Shown: positions 23,201-38,200, numbered from the stretch's first letter. The stretch: DNA of 64,000 nucleotides from Tigriopus japonicus (GCA_010645155.1 CM021319.1:1140939-1204938), one strand, 5' to 3'. The notes: generated from the sequence alone by a model not told the origin. Made by a program: numbers and translations.

Positions 23201-26200
23201 GGAAGATTATGTGAACAATCATGAGAGCTGCGGTGGCAATCACTTTGACCCGGTGGACCACGGGGGTCGGACCATCCTCGCCAGGCAATGTGTTGATAAT
23301 CTGTCGCACATCCCATCGGGGTCGACCATCAGTGCAATACATCAGTTCCAAAACCAAAGACAAGCCAGCGGGGTAAAAGGTCAGATACACCAAAAAGTTC
23401 ACCATGACGGAGACCACGGCATACCAAGAAAAGGCCTCCAACTGTGGAATGCCAGTAAGCGATCCCAATCCCACAAGAAAGATCTTGGCCAAGCAATCCA
23501 AGGCGAACGTTGGGGCCAACACGTACATGCCATTGGCCACATTTTCGCTGATTCGTCTATGATGCGAGGAACTCAAGGCAAATTGGCCCATTCTTGTGAC
23601 TTTTTGCATATCCACAAGTAGGAAAATGAGAAACCAGGCTTGGTGGAGATTATCTTTTTGAGGGTTTCCAATGCTAAAAATGACCAGAGCGTAAAGCAAC
23701 GACGCGAATGTGACATAACAAAGAGCAATGTTAAAGATCAGATTGGACCGGATAAGATGAATCTTTTTGAAGCGGTAGGTGATATGGAGTACAGCCAAAC
23801 AATAGAAACCTGCCATCACAAGCGTTTCGATCCAGTCTTTAGAAGAATCTTGGCCTAGGCACTTAGCGTTGCTTGGATTTGAGGTACAAGCTGGTGAAGC
23901 GTTGGCATTATCTCCATCATGCTCGTTGACCAACATAACGTGCTTACTCCCGACGGTGAGAATACAGATTAAGAAAATGAAGGTGGTGACTATCACTTCC
24001 CAAGGCTGGCTGGCACAGAATTCTCCATGCGATTTGAAGACCTTGCGAATGAAAAGCGTTGGGAGATTGCGAGGATGTTGTTCTGGAGTATGTCGGTCAA
24101 CGGTAGAAGTGGAGCTATTGGTCGCGGTGGTTAGAATTTTGGACTGCTTCATGGGAGCTTGGACCTCCATTGTCAATGACTTGAGTTGAGTAATGGAAAC
24201 AGTTGGAAGACTAACACAATGAGTCTACAAAGCGATTTTTTCATACAACTATCTGTAACAGAAATGGAGAAAAATAGTCTTACGTCAGATGCCGAATAAA
24301 GTTAAAGACACAAGAAGTAAACCTTATAAAAGGCCAAGCTGATGCAACTTCTACCTGGCGGTCCGCTTAATCTCGTGATCCCTCTTCGGCTGTCTCTGAA
24401 GGACTAAATACTGACATACTCTTGCAAGGAGGGTACTTCAAAGCTTTCTCAAATCAGCTGACTTAGAACGTAGCCTTCGCCATGGTGACTACTCAAAGGA
24501 AGCTTTTGTTGTCAGCTTACAAATGGCTTGCTTGCGAGAGCACATCATTTTCTATTAACTTCGACGAACATTCATATTGCTTTCAACGACTTGGGCGTCT
24601 CGCGACTTAAAATGTGGGTCTGATGCTTGACCTCAAAGATGTCAAATCTCAAGTTCACCGAAATTGACACGTGTATAATTGCACATGCTAAACTCGTCCT
24701 TAACATGTCTCAATTCCATGAATGAATGACCTTCGTCGGTTTTTCATAAATCGTTCATCAGGTCAATCAAGAACTCAAAGATTTGAGAATTCATATAAGT
24801 TACGTTTGTTTGCAATGACACGATCCGCCCTTGGGGCCCAGAGTCTCGCAGCAACGACAAAACTGGTTTTTGACATTGAGAGGTCAATGGCTTAACATAA
24901 TGGTAAGCCACTTTTTGTGATTGTTGGGTAGAGGGCTATGAACTCCAGAAAGCTGAAAGTCCTAGTTTTAAACCCACCCAACACTGATTCATTGAAACGA
25001 AAATTATACTGCCACTAACGCTGGGCAGCACGATTCCACATTCGCTGGATAAATCTCGGTAATAACTGAACTAATGTGCACTTCAGGCAAATCCAATTTT
25101 AGGTTCGAACTTCAGCGGCCACTTTTTTTCACAACACGCAAGGCAAGCCAACAAGTGCTGAAGTTAACATCAGGTGGTTTAGACGCCATTCTGTCTACCA
25201 AGTTGAACAAGTAGACACAAGATAGTTCAAGTTTAGATGTCGACAATGTGAAGATGGTTCTTAAAAGCATGCATTTTTTTAAATTCTGAGAAAGAAGTAA
25301 AGAAGTGGATTGTGTTGTCGCCTAGCGAAGTGAATGGAGTTGTTTCTATTTTTTTTGATGCGCTTGGCGAGAAACACTTTCCCAACCATAACAACCGTAC
25401 TATTGCACTAGGTTAATGTACTTGTGCAAACAATTCCTCTTTGGAATATGGCCGCCAACTTCAGGGTACCTGATACAGCAAGTGATAAGCGTCAAATATC
25501 AAGGGGCAGAATTTACCTGGTGTTTGAAAAAATCTTGGTCGAATCACTGGTCGTGGATCCTTTTTTTGGATTTCCTTCCATCTCCGTGGGCTATGTCTCA
25601 ATCTTCATTCACTGACCTCAATCCGATGTCCAGATTTTCACTCTCGAGACCACCACAACCGCACGTAGCCACCTAGCTCCGATGTAAGGAAGCAATCACG
25701 AGTTCCAAATTTGAATTTTGAATGTATATATGGCACTGGATTATGCAAAGATGAGAAATAGGCGAAAGTCGGGTTAGTGAAGACAGACGCCTCTATCACC
25801 ACTTGGGAAGGGAGGATGGCCGAACTTGTAGCCCAAGAGTAGGTCAAGTGAAACAAGCTTTACCTCTTAGTCAGACCGCGATGGTGGGCTCATCCGATGA
25901 CTGGCGACTGAGACTGGAGAGTGAAAGATTGTAACCGTGACTTAGTGTGTGTGTGAGTGAGTGAGAGAGTGAGTAAGTATGTGAGTCAGTCACTGAGTGA
26001 AGAGAATCGCGGACGAAGTAGATGAACAGCAGTGTGCACATGTGTGTCTTCATATGGGGGGCAAACACGGGAGAGAGACATACACACATAGACACACACA
26101 CACTGGAAGGAGGCGATAGACGACCCACAAGCACGAGATGAGAGCACACAGATACAATTTCAGCCAGGTTGGCGCGAAGTTCGAACGGAATAATCTGCTT

Positions 26201-29200
26201 ATTCGTCAAGAGCGGCTGACGATGAAGGAAGGATTCCGTTTCCCAAAAGGATAGAGGAAAAAGGTGGGTGATGGATTGATCCTCTGATATTTAGTTCGGA
26301 TCTTTCTTGATCAACACGGACAACCCGTTGTGAGAGGGAAAGGGTGCTGGGGTAGAAATTGTGTCCAGAAAAGAAGGGGAAAACCAGGTAAATTGGAAGC
26401 ACCTCAAGTGAGTCCCACTTAGACGGATGGCCAGCTAGGCCGTAGTTGAAGGACTAGAAGCGGATTTGAGTTCATTTCCAAACGAAGAACATACGACTGC
26501 CTGCGACGGCGGACGCGGACAAACCGATGACGACGACAACAACGAGCACTAGCACTACCACAACCAGTCATCCCACCACCAGGAGCACCACCACCACAAA
26601 CACATCCTTGGCAATGGTCGAGACCCGTGATGAGAGGACGACGGACGATAGCACATCCGAAGTTAAAGTCACCCAAGCCAGCCAAAGAGTGAGAGACAGA
26701 GTGAGTGAGTGAATGGTGGTGGTGGTGGTGGTGGTAGTGGTGGTGGTGATCGTGGGAAGACGAAGCGCCTTCCAGCGAGCGATACCGCGAGGTCCTCTTA
26801 TGCCTCTTCAATAGCCATGAGTTGCCATGACCCAACATCAGCGTGCCCGACATCTCCACCTTCACTTGCACAGGAGAATCGGAGCATCAAACCCGGGTCC
26901 GGGCGGTGTCTGATCGAACTCCAAGCGCGAGGAACATACTTCCATAAGGAAGCCAAGATTGCCAGGCTTTGAATGATCAGGTGCACCTCTTCAGAAATGT
27001 GCGAATGGCTCGTACTCACGCTTAATTTTGACTCGATCAGCCTTGCGAAGGTAAACTTATCGACATTCGTTTGCCTCACTGAAAAGAGAGATATTCTCTA
27101 TGGAGGATTGGCTGGCCTGTCTTGGGGGATCCACTCGCCCGCTCGGCCTGATGTGAAATAAGCAAACTGATATTTCTTACTCTTTCTAAAATGTTACCTT
27201 CATTTCAAAAGAAGAGATGCCCATTGGCGTTGACGAGATTTGTGGAGAAAATACATGCGTTTGAACCGGTTTGGAAATTTCAGCGGTCGGAAAAGTATAT
27301 TTTTGTAGTAGGGAGCCCTTATGCTAATAATTAGTTGATTATAAATGGACTATTTGCTTTTTTAAATTTATTTCAGACATCAATCTACTCACATGAAGTA
27401 CTGCTCAAATTACAATCATGCAGATGGGTTTAGATATGTAGCTGCAAGGGCTGCTTAACGATTGTGAAGAAATATATGTGTAGTTGTCCCTCCGTGTATG
27501 TCTGTCGAGCAATCGATATTATCGAGACATTCAATCGACATTATCGAGCAAGATAATCTTGATGAAATAGACCAATTGAAGTGCAGCTGTTTTTTGAGTT
27601 TTCAAATTTAGCGCCCTCATTTTGGTATTGCTGTCGTGACCATGGGAGAAGGCAAGCGGGGGACCAACAGACAGGGTTATAACTGACCACCGCAATGATG
27701 AAATGATTTTAAACAGAATCGAAAGAAATTGTGGCTTGTGTTTTGTAATCAAAGTCAGTATTTGGCATAGGTAAATGCGCAACAGAAATTTCCTCGTTTA
27801 GTGACAAAATTCATCCCATTATTAAGATGGCATATAGCAAAAGAAATATTCTTGTCAGTGTAGTAGTGGGTCACGGATTGTTTGTCCCCGCTTTTTTCCT
27901 CCATGGTCTAGCGTCAGCACACCGTTTTGGGTGGGAAATTTGAACCACTTCATTTGCCCTATTTCCCCAAAACAGTAAAAAAAAGAACGCACCCAAATCT
28001 AATGATGGATCAGAATGGGTTGTTTGGTGTTTGAGAAATACTCATAAAATTTCTGTTGCAATAGACAAAATTTGGGAAAAATCAGAGTTTTAGGGGTCAA
28101 AGAGCTCTGAAACTGCGTTAGCTTTGACTTACGATAAAAAACCTTTTTCGCATCCTCTTCCCAATTATCATTAGGAATCTTAAAGGGTAAATTTTGGGAT
28201 GTTTTGAAAATAGTTTTAGATCAAGATCCTTCGACCAGATAATTTCACTTCACTTTCAAGGAAAAATTATCCCATTTCCTGTGGAAAGGGGATAATTCTT
28301 TATTCCTGTGGCCATCAGGTTTCAAAAGTGGCAACTTTTAACAATTTTGGTCACTGCTGCGGCCTCCTGACAACGCTGGTGGAGAGCATAAGAACTAAAG
28401 AATCTCTTTCATTAGGGCTAATCAGTTGACCTCCAAGGCTCGCATTAAAGTTTCTTGGCGTTAAGTGCCATTTAGTGCTTTCAGTTTTTACCTCTATTTT
28501 GCTCAAAATGACGATTTTTTATAATTTACGGGTATAGTACTTTTATTACAGTTGCAACACTTTGCCGAAAATCGAACTCGAAACACATCGGTGCATATTT
28601 AATTGTTCATCTGCTTTTGTTTCCTTAATTGATGCTTGACAAAAGAGCTTAAAGAAGCAAGAATCACATTGGAAATGGAAGAAAACAGCTCAAAAGTTTT
28701 TCTTTTTTGTCATTTTCTGAATATAAATTTTTGTCAAAAATATGGCAACATTTGGCCAAAAAATAATGTTTGCTCTTTTACATATAGGGCATAGTTTTCA
28801 GATGTTCACCGTTTCTTTTCCATTCAGCATAGCCATTGATTCAAACTTAAAGAATTTGTACTTTGAAAATATCAAAATCTTTTGTATTAAGATTAAGATT
28901 TTTATATTAAGCTCCTTGTTGTTGGCTATGTGAAATTGATCACTCTGAATCGATCAACAGCGACTCTTGCCTTCCCCATTTTCCATGTCACCATGGAAAT
29001 GGTGACTGGTTTTGAAACTGAAGTTGGCAGTGGAGATTTGTAATAACATTAAAATGAGGCAAAATCATAATGTCCTTTAAAGCTTTAACAATTAGTTCCT
29101 ATAATAATTAACAACTTCCAATTGACTGCCACCAATTTCAAATCATGTGGGATGTATGAGAGGTATTCAAATGTAGCAAACTGAAGTGCTATTTTTAATG

Positions 29201-32200
29201 GGTTTCTCTACATCTTCTCTCCTGAAACGCTAGGAATGCCACTAGATGTCCCTTTTTTGACGGTCAATAGATTTTGCGGATTATTCACTAGATATGGATA
29301 TCAGCAAAACGACCCTGAAACCGACATAAATCGTTTTGATCATTTATCATATTTAATTGAGCTCGAAACTAAGTGTTGACGTAAACCAGCCAGGGTGACC
29401 AAGTGTTGGATTTTCGGCCACTTGGAATAATCAGAATTCTGTCCAAATTATTTAATTCGTTCTGTTAAACCAAACGTTCCAAAAAATCGCCACTAGATGG
29501 AGGCAAAACAGTGGTAAAGCTTCTTGATTTCAGAGCTAGCCTCAATTGAACTTGTTGCGAAAATTGCACCTTCCATCTTAAAGTTGATTTTTCTTCAAAT
29601 GTCAAGTCTTTTAGAGCCCAGCTAAGATATTATTCTGTTCAAAAATCAAAAAGTCACCCTGAGTAATCACAATTTAAGGCCTCAATTTAAGATTTGACAG
29701 AAGCACCCACAACCATTTCTACCTCAAGATGGCGTTGATTGTCACTTTTCTCTTCGATGGAAGCTCATCTTTGCTTCCTCAAGAAGGTGGCCAACTCTTC
29801 CCCCAACAGTGATCTCCCCCTGTAGGTTTGCACCACGTGATCTCCACCAAGGTAAACTCCCCCAGCACTTATCTCCACCAGGGTTAACTCCCCCAACAAT
29901 CAACTCCGCCATGCTAAACTCCCCCAACATTGAACTCCGCCACGGTAAACTTCACCAGAGTTAACTCCCCCAACAATCATCTCCGCCAACAGTGATTTCC
30001 GCCACGGTAAACTCCGACACGGTAAACTCCACCACAGTAAACTCCGCCACAGTAAACTCTGCCAGGGTAAACTCCACCACGGTAAACTCCACCACGGTAA
30101 ACTTCGCCATGGTGAACTCCGCCACGGTAAACTCCGCCACAGTAAACTCTGCCAGGGTAAACTCCACCACGGGAAATTCCGCCATGGTGAACTCCGCCAC
30201 GGTAAACTCCGCCACTCCCCTGATAATGATTTCCACCAAAAGAAATTGCGCAGTAACTCTGTTGCTCTGTAACTCTGTTGGCGGAGTTGATTGTTGGGGG
30301 AGTTAACCCTGGTGGAGATAAGTGCTGGGGGAGTTTACCTTGGCGGAGATCACCTGGTGCAAACCTACAGGGGGAGATCAGTATTGGGGAAGTTGTATGG
30401 GAACCCCTGAAGAAGGCTTGCTCTGACGTCGAGTTGTTCATTTTGAGAACAAGAGAGGGCACTCAGACAAAATGTGTTTGGGGCATCTGAATCATTCAAC
30501 AACCATCTAGGTGACAAGAATGTTGGGTTTCTATAAAATCGTCTATTGGCGAAGCCAATTCGGACATTTTTTTGCTTGTCACAAACGTGTCAAACGTGAA
30601 GTAAGGAATGTTCAAAAGAACGATGCGCAGAGTCTATTGCATTCGAAATTTAGTCATTCAGCTTTAAATCGTGACTTGTTTACCCCGCGAGGTGTCATTT
30701 TGATCACTTGAGAGTGTGGTGGCTTTGCCTCCATCGAATAGATTTTGCTTATTTGCTTAGTCTTGAATGAAATGAAATAAACGTATTCAAATCAGTGTTA
30801 TAAACTTTTTGGAAAAGCTGGAACGACACAGAAATTGTTCATGCATGAAATTCATCTTGAAATAAAATCTTTCCTCTATTTGGCCTTTCGAAAATTGCAG
30901 CAATTACTAGTGACGTCATCATTTTAGGCGGGAAAAAAGTTGGGAAGACCTGTGTTTCTGATGAGCATGCGAGGTAACTAAAACAAAGGTTTAGGCCTGG
31001 TATTTGCAACAATGCCTTTCTTATCTGCACAACTTGAAATTGAAATAGCAATTCTTGACATTGTTTTTGCATAAAAGTATGTTTTGTTGCTTTTATCTAA
31101 AATTTCGCTACATAAGTAGAGAGGGTTCTTCCGAACTTTGAAATTAGGAATGCCTGACTGAATAACAAGATGGCCAGAGGAGATCGGTTCCTGGGGCAAC
31201 TTAGGGCAACTAAACCTAAAAACAAATAATTTGTTTAATTGAAGGCTTCCAATTTTTCCATTTGTTTTCAAATTACTTTGCAATACTTCTCAACATACAT
31301 TAACAATGCCATTTTGGGATTGTTGGTGCTAGGGTCGGAGGGTTGAGCCTCGCCCGGCCAGCGAAGCCAGCCATCACATCGTCCAAATCATTTTCCGATA
31401 GGCAATTTCAAGTCCGGTATCAGAATGGTTCTCCATCTGTGGGTGTGGATTAACGTCTAAAAGTTTCCTTGAGAAAGGTCGGGGAGGAGAATCGAACCTG
31501 GGACCTCTCTCACTAAAGGAAACTTCGCTAACCACGACACCACGTCTCCTCCTCCCTTGCATTTTATTGCCCATAAATGCAACATTTTTCGAAAATCTGA
31601 CCCTTAAACAGAGATTTTTTTGGCAAGCCTACACTGCTAACGGCAGCAGGTCCGTAAAATGATACGGTAATCACTCCCATATCCATCAATGAGCACTCGC
31701 TCGAACGCACGTACGCGAATTGGTAAACAGGGTTCCTCTCAGTGACTTATTTATGTTTTTTACTAGCATTTCGGGTGGCTCTCTCTCTGAGAAGTGCATT
31801 TTGCTTACTCTCAATTGAAGGGAGAAGCTCCCCCTGTATTACTACAACAGAACCTTGAACTATTTTAGACGGATTGAAGTATTGGCTTGAATTAAATCAC
31901 AGATTTGGAGAAGCTTAAGTTTTCAAGAGGGAAGAAAGTTTCAAGTTTTTTTCCGAAACTGTATAAAAATAAGAGGGGAAGTCAAAAAGTTAGAAACTAA
32001 AACAAAAGAAATCTGGAAAAATGCATATTTCCAGAAAATGAGCATTAAGTTGAACAAAGCACGCAATATTACGAAATAATAAAGATGCTCACAGATGGGA
32101 GAAAGCATGGAATCAAGTTCTGTGAAAACTCGTCTTTCTTGACCACTACGTCAAATTTGCTGTTCAAAAAGTTCATGGAAACATTGGACACATGACACGG

Positions 32201-35200
32201 AGCAGAGTCCTGGATCCACATGAATTTGGTTCTTGGTGGGTACGAGGTTGCCAGCCAGGGCATCACGACCTTCCTTAGAAGCTCCACGTACCCAGCGGCG
32301 TTGAGCCTGAATTTGGGATGGAAGACATGGGCTGGCATCACCTTCCCGTCGCTGCTGATGAGGCCAAAGACCATAATCTTGGCAGGATTCTTTGTCTTCA
32401 TGATGGGAGGCACAACGGTTCTGTTCTCGGCAAGCCATTGGTTGTTCTGGGGGTTGTACGCGCCATCCACCGTGAAGATTGACTCATCTGAGAAAAGTCT
32501 GACCGTCCTCAGATTGGCCTTGCAGATTCTGCGCAACTTCTTGCCCCTCTCAAGCCTGGTGGCCTTCATCTTCTTGGTAAGAAGGTGGCGTCTGCCTCTG
32601 ACGTAGGAGGTCAAGTTCAGGTCCTCCTTGACGGCCCTGGCCACAGTCCTCTTGCTCACGGACCGCCTGGCTGCGTGGGCCGATATGGACACAACTGGGT
32701 TGGCCTCGATGAACCTCCTCAGGCCCGCCAAGAACCTGTGGGTCCGCGTTTTTGCCCTGTGTGGGCCGCAGGGGGCGTGGCCTGTCCCCCGGCCAGACTG
32801 CAGCCTCTTCACGACCTCGTAGACGGTAGCCCTGGAGTACTTGGTGACTTGATGATGGCTCTGGCGTCGTTGCCGGACGAGAGCAATTCAGCAATCACTT
32901 TACGCTTTATTTCCTGGGGCTTCATATTTCCGGATTTAAACAAAAAAATTAACAAACATTCAAAACCGGTTTTTGGTCAAACCAGAAAAACGCGAGATAA
33001 AAATATTCCTCTTGCTTCAGGAGATATACGTCAGCCAAGTTTTGTCTGGATACTTCTGCCCCTCCCCGTAAGTAGATTTTGAAATTTATTAGATTCTGTC
33101 CGAATCCAATTAGAAACACCTGGTCGAACTGTAACCAATGTTGACGGGAGATTCCAAGCCGATGTCCATCCGTTCAATACCATTTTATTAAGGCCATACC
33201 GCCCATTTCAATCATAATTGTCCTCGTTTCCAGCCAATTTTGTGAGCATCTTTGAGTCAAAGATTTTCCTTACGCTGCCTTCTTATACTAAGTTTTGCAG
33301 TTGAGAAATTTCAATCGTCACCGATTAATTTCCTGACGTTTTTGCTGGGCCATTGAGGACGAAAATGTAATGCTTCCAAGTCTTGCGCTTCCGAGCAAAT
33401 CCCGCGCTTTTTTGGGTCCGGTTTGCTCGCTTTTTGGTGGATCTTGCCAAAGGGTAATTTTATCACAAAAAATGTCCTTTCTAGGTCCGAGTTCAAATGA
33501 CAAAATCTTGCTGTTTTGGCTTTTTGAAAAAAAAATGTGTGAAATTCCTCTAATATGATGTAAACAAATATTATTTTTGTATCACAGTGCATTAGGTCAG
33601 GCAAAACATAAGGGAAGGAAGCCTCTCCTCAGACGTTCACGCGTGGATTTTTCATAAATTGAATTCTATTCAAATCAATGATTTGTTTTGAAATGAATAA
33701 GACTGTCGCAAAAAGCGACCTCAAGTGGCAAAAATTGCATCATCTGGAGTGCAGATGTGGAAAAAATCCTTAAAACTGCTCTTCACTTTGCTAAGTTTGT
33801 TTGCCTCTCTTACATCTCCAATGATTTGAAATTGGGGGCAGTCAACTGGAAGATGTTAATCATTGTATGAAGAAATAGTTTTAGCATTAAGGGACTTTTT
33901 TGCCTTATTTTGAAGTAATTGCAGATCTAAAATGCCACCTTCAACTTTAAAATCAGTCACCCTCTACAATTTGGAAGGAGAGAAAAAGGAAAAAGGAGAA
34001 GGCAAGGGGCGCCTTCAACCCTCAGACTTATGGATTTCTAATTACTGTTGCGACAAACAAAGGCAATGTAAATGGCTACACAATTAAATCAAAAGAAACG
34101 CCAAACATCTGGGAGCTTTGCAAAAAGGTGAAAGAGCCCATTACATACAGAGGGCCTCTAAGTACTAGCATGCACTCAATGTCTTGAACTTCGAGAGTCT
34201 ATTCAGTGTACATGTCCATAAAGTGACAAACTTTAGTTTGTCAAAAATACTGTATGACCTTTGCTATCTTCAAATAAATGTGTATCATGGGAAGCACTGT
34301 TGCCACGCGATATCCATTTGATGAGGCATTTTATGACCGGACTCTTTTATAATAGTGCTCTATTCTGAGTTATGCACAACATTTGACTACTGATGCGTTT
34401 CGAGGTTTCAGTGCTACCACTTTTGACTCTGAGTTTATGGTATGTGCACTAAAGATGAGTAATAGAAAGCTTAGGTACTTTTTTAACCCTAACACACAAA
34501 AAAATCAATGTTACGCCGAGTCTCTGAGGGTTAAATAGTAAAATCCTGGAACCACTTATCACTAAACGTGGAAGTCAAATACTCAAACCAATGACTAATA
34601 TTGGCCACATTTTTTAATTGAATGATTTCATTGCGAGAAGGCTCCTCGTTGGACCGATGTTTGTATTGCGAACATGAAATTCTTTGGTTGTTTACCAGAA
34701 ATGTGACGGCTGCCCATTGGCTTGAAAGCGCAAGATTTTTTAAGTTAAAAACGTTTTGACGCAACACTGCATTTTTCAAAAATCTCTCCATGTTTGAAGT
34801 TGACCAAGCTTTAAAGCAAAAAGGCCTGAGAGGTCTTCTCAGAATCTAGCACCCCAGATTCAGTTGCCACAAACGTCAGGATTTGTTGATCGCCCCCATT
34901 TTTATGAAAGAAAAAATCTTAGCTATATTGATATCCTCATTTTGGGGATGCATCCTTCCACGCCTTAAAAACAACTATATATGCCCATCACTTGCACATC
35001 TGCACGTGTTAGAGCGCAACGTAACTGAGGTGTCCACGGATTTGGGTTCATGCAGACATCTAAGTTAGGGAACGACAACGGAAAAAGTTTGTTGGTGCTG
35101 TCGTCGTCGTTTTTGTTGTTGATGATGTTGTTGTCGTCGTCGTCGTTGTCGTCTAAGGTGTAGGAGACAAATTGTTGCTTTTCTTTCTCGTTTATGGTAA

Positions 35201-38200
35201 CAGTAAGTTCATTTATGTTTTCAAAAAATGTGAAGAAGATTCCTGAAATATACAAATAGCAAATAAAAAGAAATAGTAAATACACTATATAACAATACAA
35301 AGTTCTGGAGGTTGATTTCCTAAATTTTGATAAAATCTCTAAATTTGTGAGAACTTGAAATTCTGCCCTAATGTTGAGAAGGTGCATGAGGCGCTAAATC
35401 GAAGACTTAAAAATCATTCAATTGAGTCAGGTAACGGTGATTTATATTGCCATTTGAAATTGGGAAATTGACTCTTAATCTTAATAACTGCCAAGAAACC
35501 GTTCATTGTTTTGTTTTACCAACCAAGCGGTCGGTCGTAAGACATCCAGTATTCAAGATATCTTTGAATATTTTAGGGAAAATGAAAGGAAGCCAGTCGG
35601 AAAATTCTGTCAAATAGTCTAAGTTGTGAACGGTAGATGTTTTCACCTTGTCAGACACCGTTATGTAAGGTCCTCCCTATGAGGTGTCTACAAATGTTGT
35701 GGAAGTCGGTTGGGTCCTACACATCTAAAGAAACTCGGCTTGGCTGAAGGGAGTGCGTGTGGTTAAGGAAATAGCCGGAGATAGTGCGTTTCGTTCATGG
35801 GTTTTGAGTATCGTCTAAAAGTGGAGGAGCCCCATGTATGTTGTGATGAAATGGCGTGTTGGGCCTTGTTGAAACCTTCGAGGAGGCGCTTGCGAGGGCC
35901 TACTGAGTTTTGCGTACGTCTTGACCTACTGATGGTATCTCAAAGACTGGCTCACCTAAACTTTCAAGAAGCTGCCACCACTAATCCAAAGGAGTTCTCT
36001 TCTCCTTAGTATCTGCATTTTTGTGTTTTAAAAAGTGACTGCACGCCAATCGTCAGCGTGTTAGCACATCAGGTTTGGCACCACGTTGTCTACCCAACTT
36101 CGAACATTCACTTGCCCTGATTAGAAGCAAGTTAGCTGTTCAATGTGGCCTTGGTTTTTTTTTCTCAAAATCGCTTACAACAGTTATAGCAAAAGCCCAA
36201 TGAACCGGTACCACAAGTTTTTCCTTAAGATGGTTTGAATCTCACGTGAGCTGTCGTTCAGACCGGAAGCCAAGGATTGACGATGAAATTAAGAGTAGTA
36301 GCTTCACAACATGCACTGTTTGAGCAACGTGTTGTCACGTGTTTGAAAATCTGGTTGCTTGAGGCCAAAGTAGAACTAATGAATTGAAATTTCGACAAAA
36401 TCCCTTTGTATTACAATGCGACCTTATCGGTTACATGAAATGTCAAATTTGGCTGTTTTACTACCGCCAACGTGCGTCTTCTCATTTCATTGCTTAAGAT
36501 GGTTGCGTAAAAAGATATCAGTTGGCTTTGACCCTGGCATGGCTTGAGAGGTCATCCAAGCAGTAGATATTCCATTTGACATTGAAGCCTAAGGTCATCC
36601 ACAAGGAGCATATGGAGACGCACTCTGTCAAATTTCTGTGCCAAATCCATGACGCTGTTCATGGACATTGTTCTTCCTTGCTAAGGATACCTGACAAGAT
36701 TATTTTGGTGGTGGCCGTTGAAAACAGATTGGAAGCAGAGGCACGAGGAGGGATGGGAGGCATGGTGCTTGGAAGTTGGTTGTGGAAGATACGTACATGA
36801 TTTTTGTTCGCGTCAATGGGCTCCTTCTGTCCTCGGAATGAAGCACGCGGGGGCTTTGAATGCGTACATTCACTTCATGCTTTGCGTGGAGGGTACATTC
36901 GCCTCTATCCCCACCAGGGACAGAGGGGAAGAGAAGATTGGCAAAGGGAGAGATTTTAAAAATAGATATGCCTTCCAACCGGAACTAAAGTCGGATAGCA
37001 TTATGTGTAGGATGCGTGGTCGTTTGGAAGGATGTCTTAGGTCACAAAAATGCCACGGGTGGAAACATTGGGAGGCTGCGTCGTCGTTCCTACCACCTTA
37101 AAACTAAGCTGTGAAAAAGACAACAAACTTTTTTGATCTACAGGTTTACGGCCAATTATACCATGGAAATGCGTCATATCAAATCTGAAAATCGCATTTC
37201 AAATTTAACTTGTTGATTGTATTATTTTCACTTTTGCCAAATTTCTTGCCAAAACAATTTCTCATGAAGAGTTAGTCAAAACGTTATTTTGAATGACAAA
37301 TTTTCGGTCTAAAATACATTGCACGCAAACATATGTCCAAAAAGGCTATGCAAATCACTCTTTCGTTATCTCTCTGTTCCTTCCGTTAATGTTCATGCGT
37401 CCTGGCGCATGAACGTCCCAAATGCTCATCTCCACAAAGGGAACATATTTGGCTTCAAAAAACGATGTTTTTTACAGGCTGGCGTTTACGGAGACCTTGA
37501 ATCCGCTTCTTGACTTCGTGCATTTGCAGATGAAACTGCTTGGCCCTGAGTTGCTTTAGGATTATTTGGAAATAGAATGAACTGAAACCGAAGCACCAAA
37601 ATGTGAGTGCACACTCGCTGACTGTTTCGCAATATCTGAATGTTGGTGTAAACATTTTTGGCCTGGAAATTGATATCATTGATGAGCTTGCGTCCACCCC
37701 TTTCCCTTAGTTGTCAGTTTTTTTTAGAACGTTAGGTCATTTTTGGATAGGCTGTGTTGCGGGCTGAAATTTCACGCAAAAAATCGAATGCGATACGTCC
37801 TTTTGAAGAGGGAAAAAAATGATTTGAAATGTTTTCATTGACTACAGAATCGATTTCAGGGACTATAGAAACAGGAGAGGGGGCTTCTTTTGGTCTTGAG
37901 ACAAAAAAAGATATGCCTCCTAAAAGAACAAAATGATAATATAAATAGGCGGAAGGGTGGGTTAAAAAATTAGCACATAAACCATAAAAGTAGCAATCAA
38001 ATAGCAAATACACAGAAACATTCCATCTGTTCGGTTTGTGCCAACTGTTTATCCTCAGTAAATTGTATTGAATCTGAATTTGTATGTCCTGTTTTTTCGT
38101 CAAAGAATTAATGTCATGTTTATATAGATGATATTTCTATAAATTGCTAACTATACCTCCAACCCAATTTGCTCGGTCTCTCGAGCCAACCCTGAAGGAT

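Noticed and set aside
26419..26871. 150-codon minus-strand ORF with a His-rich run
   Set aside because: The His run is the GGT/GTG microsatellite read antisense; the rest has no motif, and a Thr-rich ORF overlaps on the other strand.
29977..30462. Open frames on both strands with Gly/Val/Tyr or Asn/Ser/Thr pentapeptide repeats
   Set aside because: They are produced by a 15-bp tandem repeat with a period divisible by three inside a foldback element.
31323..31560. Possible true tRNA gene on the minus strand
   Set aside because: Only the Pol III boxes are tRNA-like; the sequence continues into a SINE core found again at 43528-43757.
36718..37101. 127-codon plus-strand ORF
   Set aside because: No family signature; overlapping ORFs on the other strand look equally plausible.
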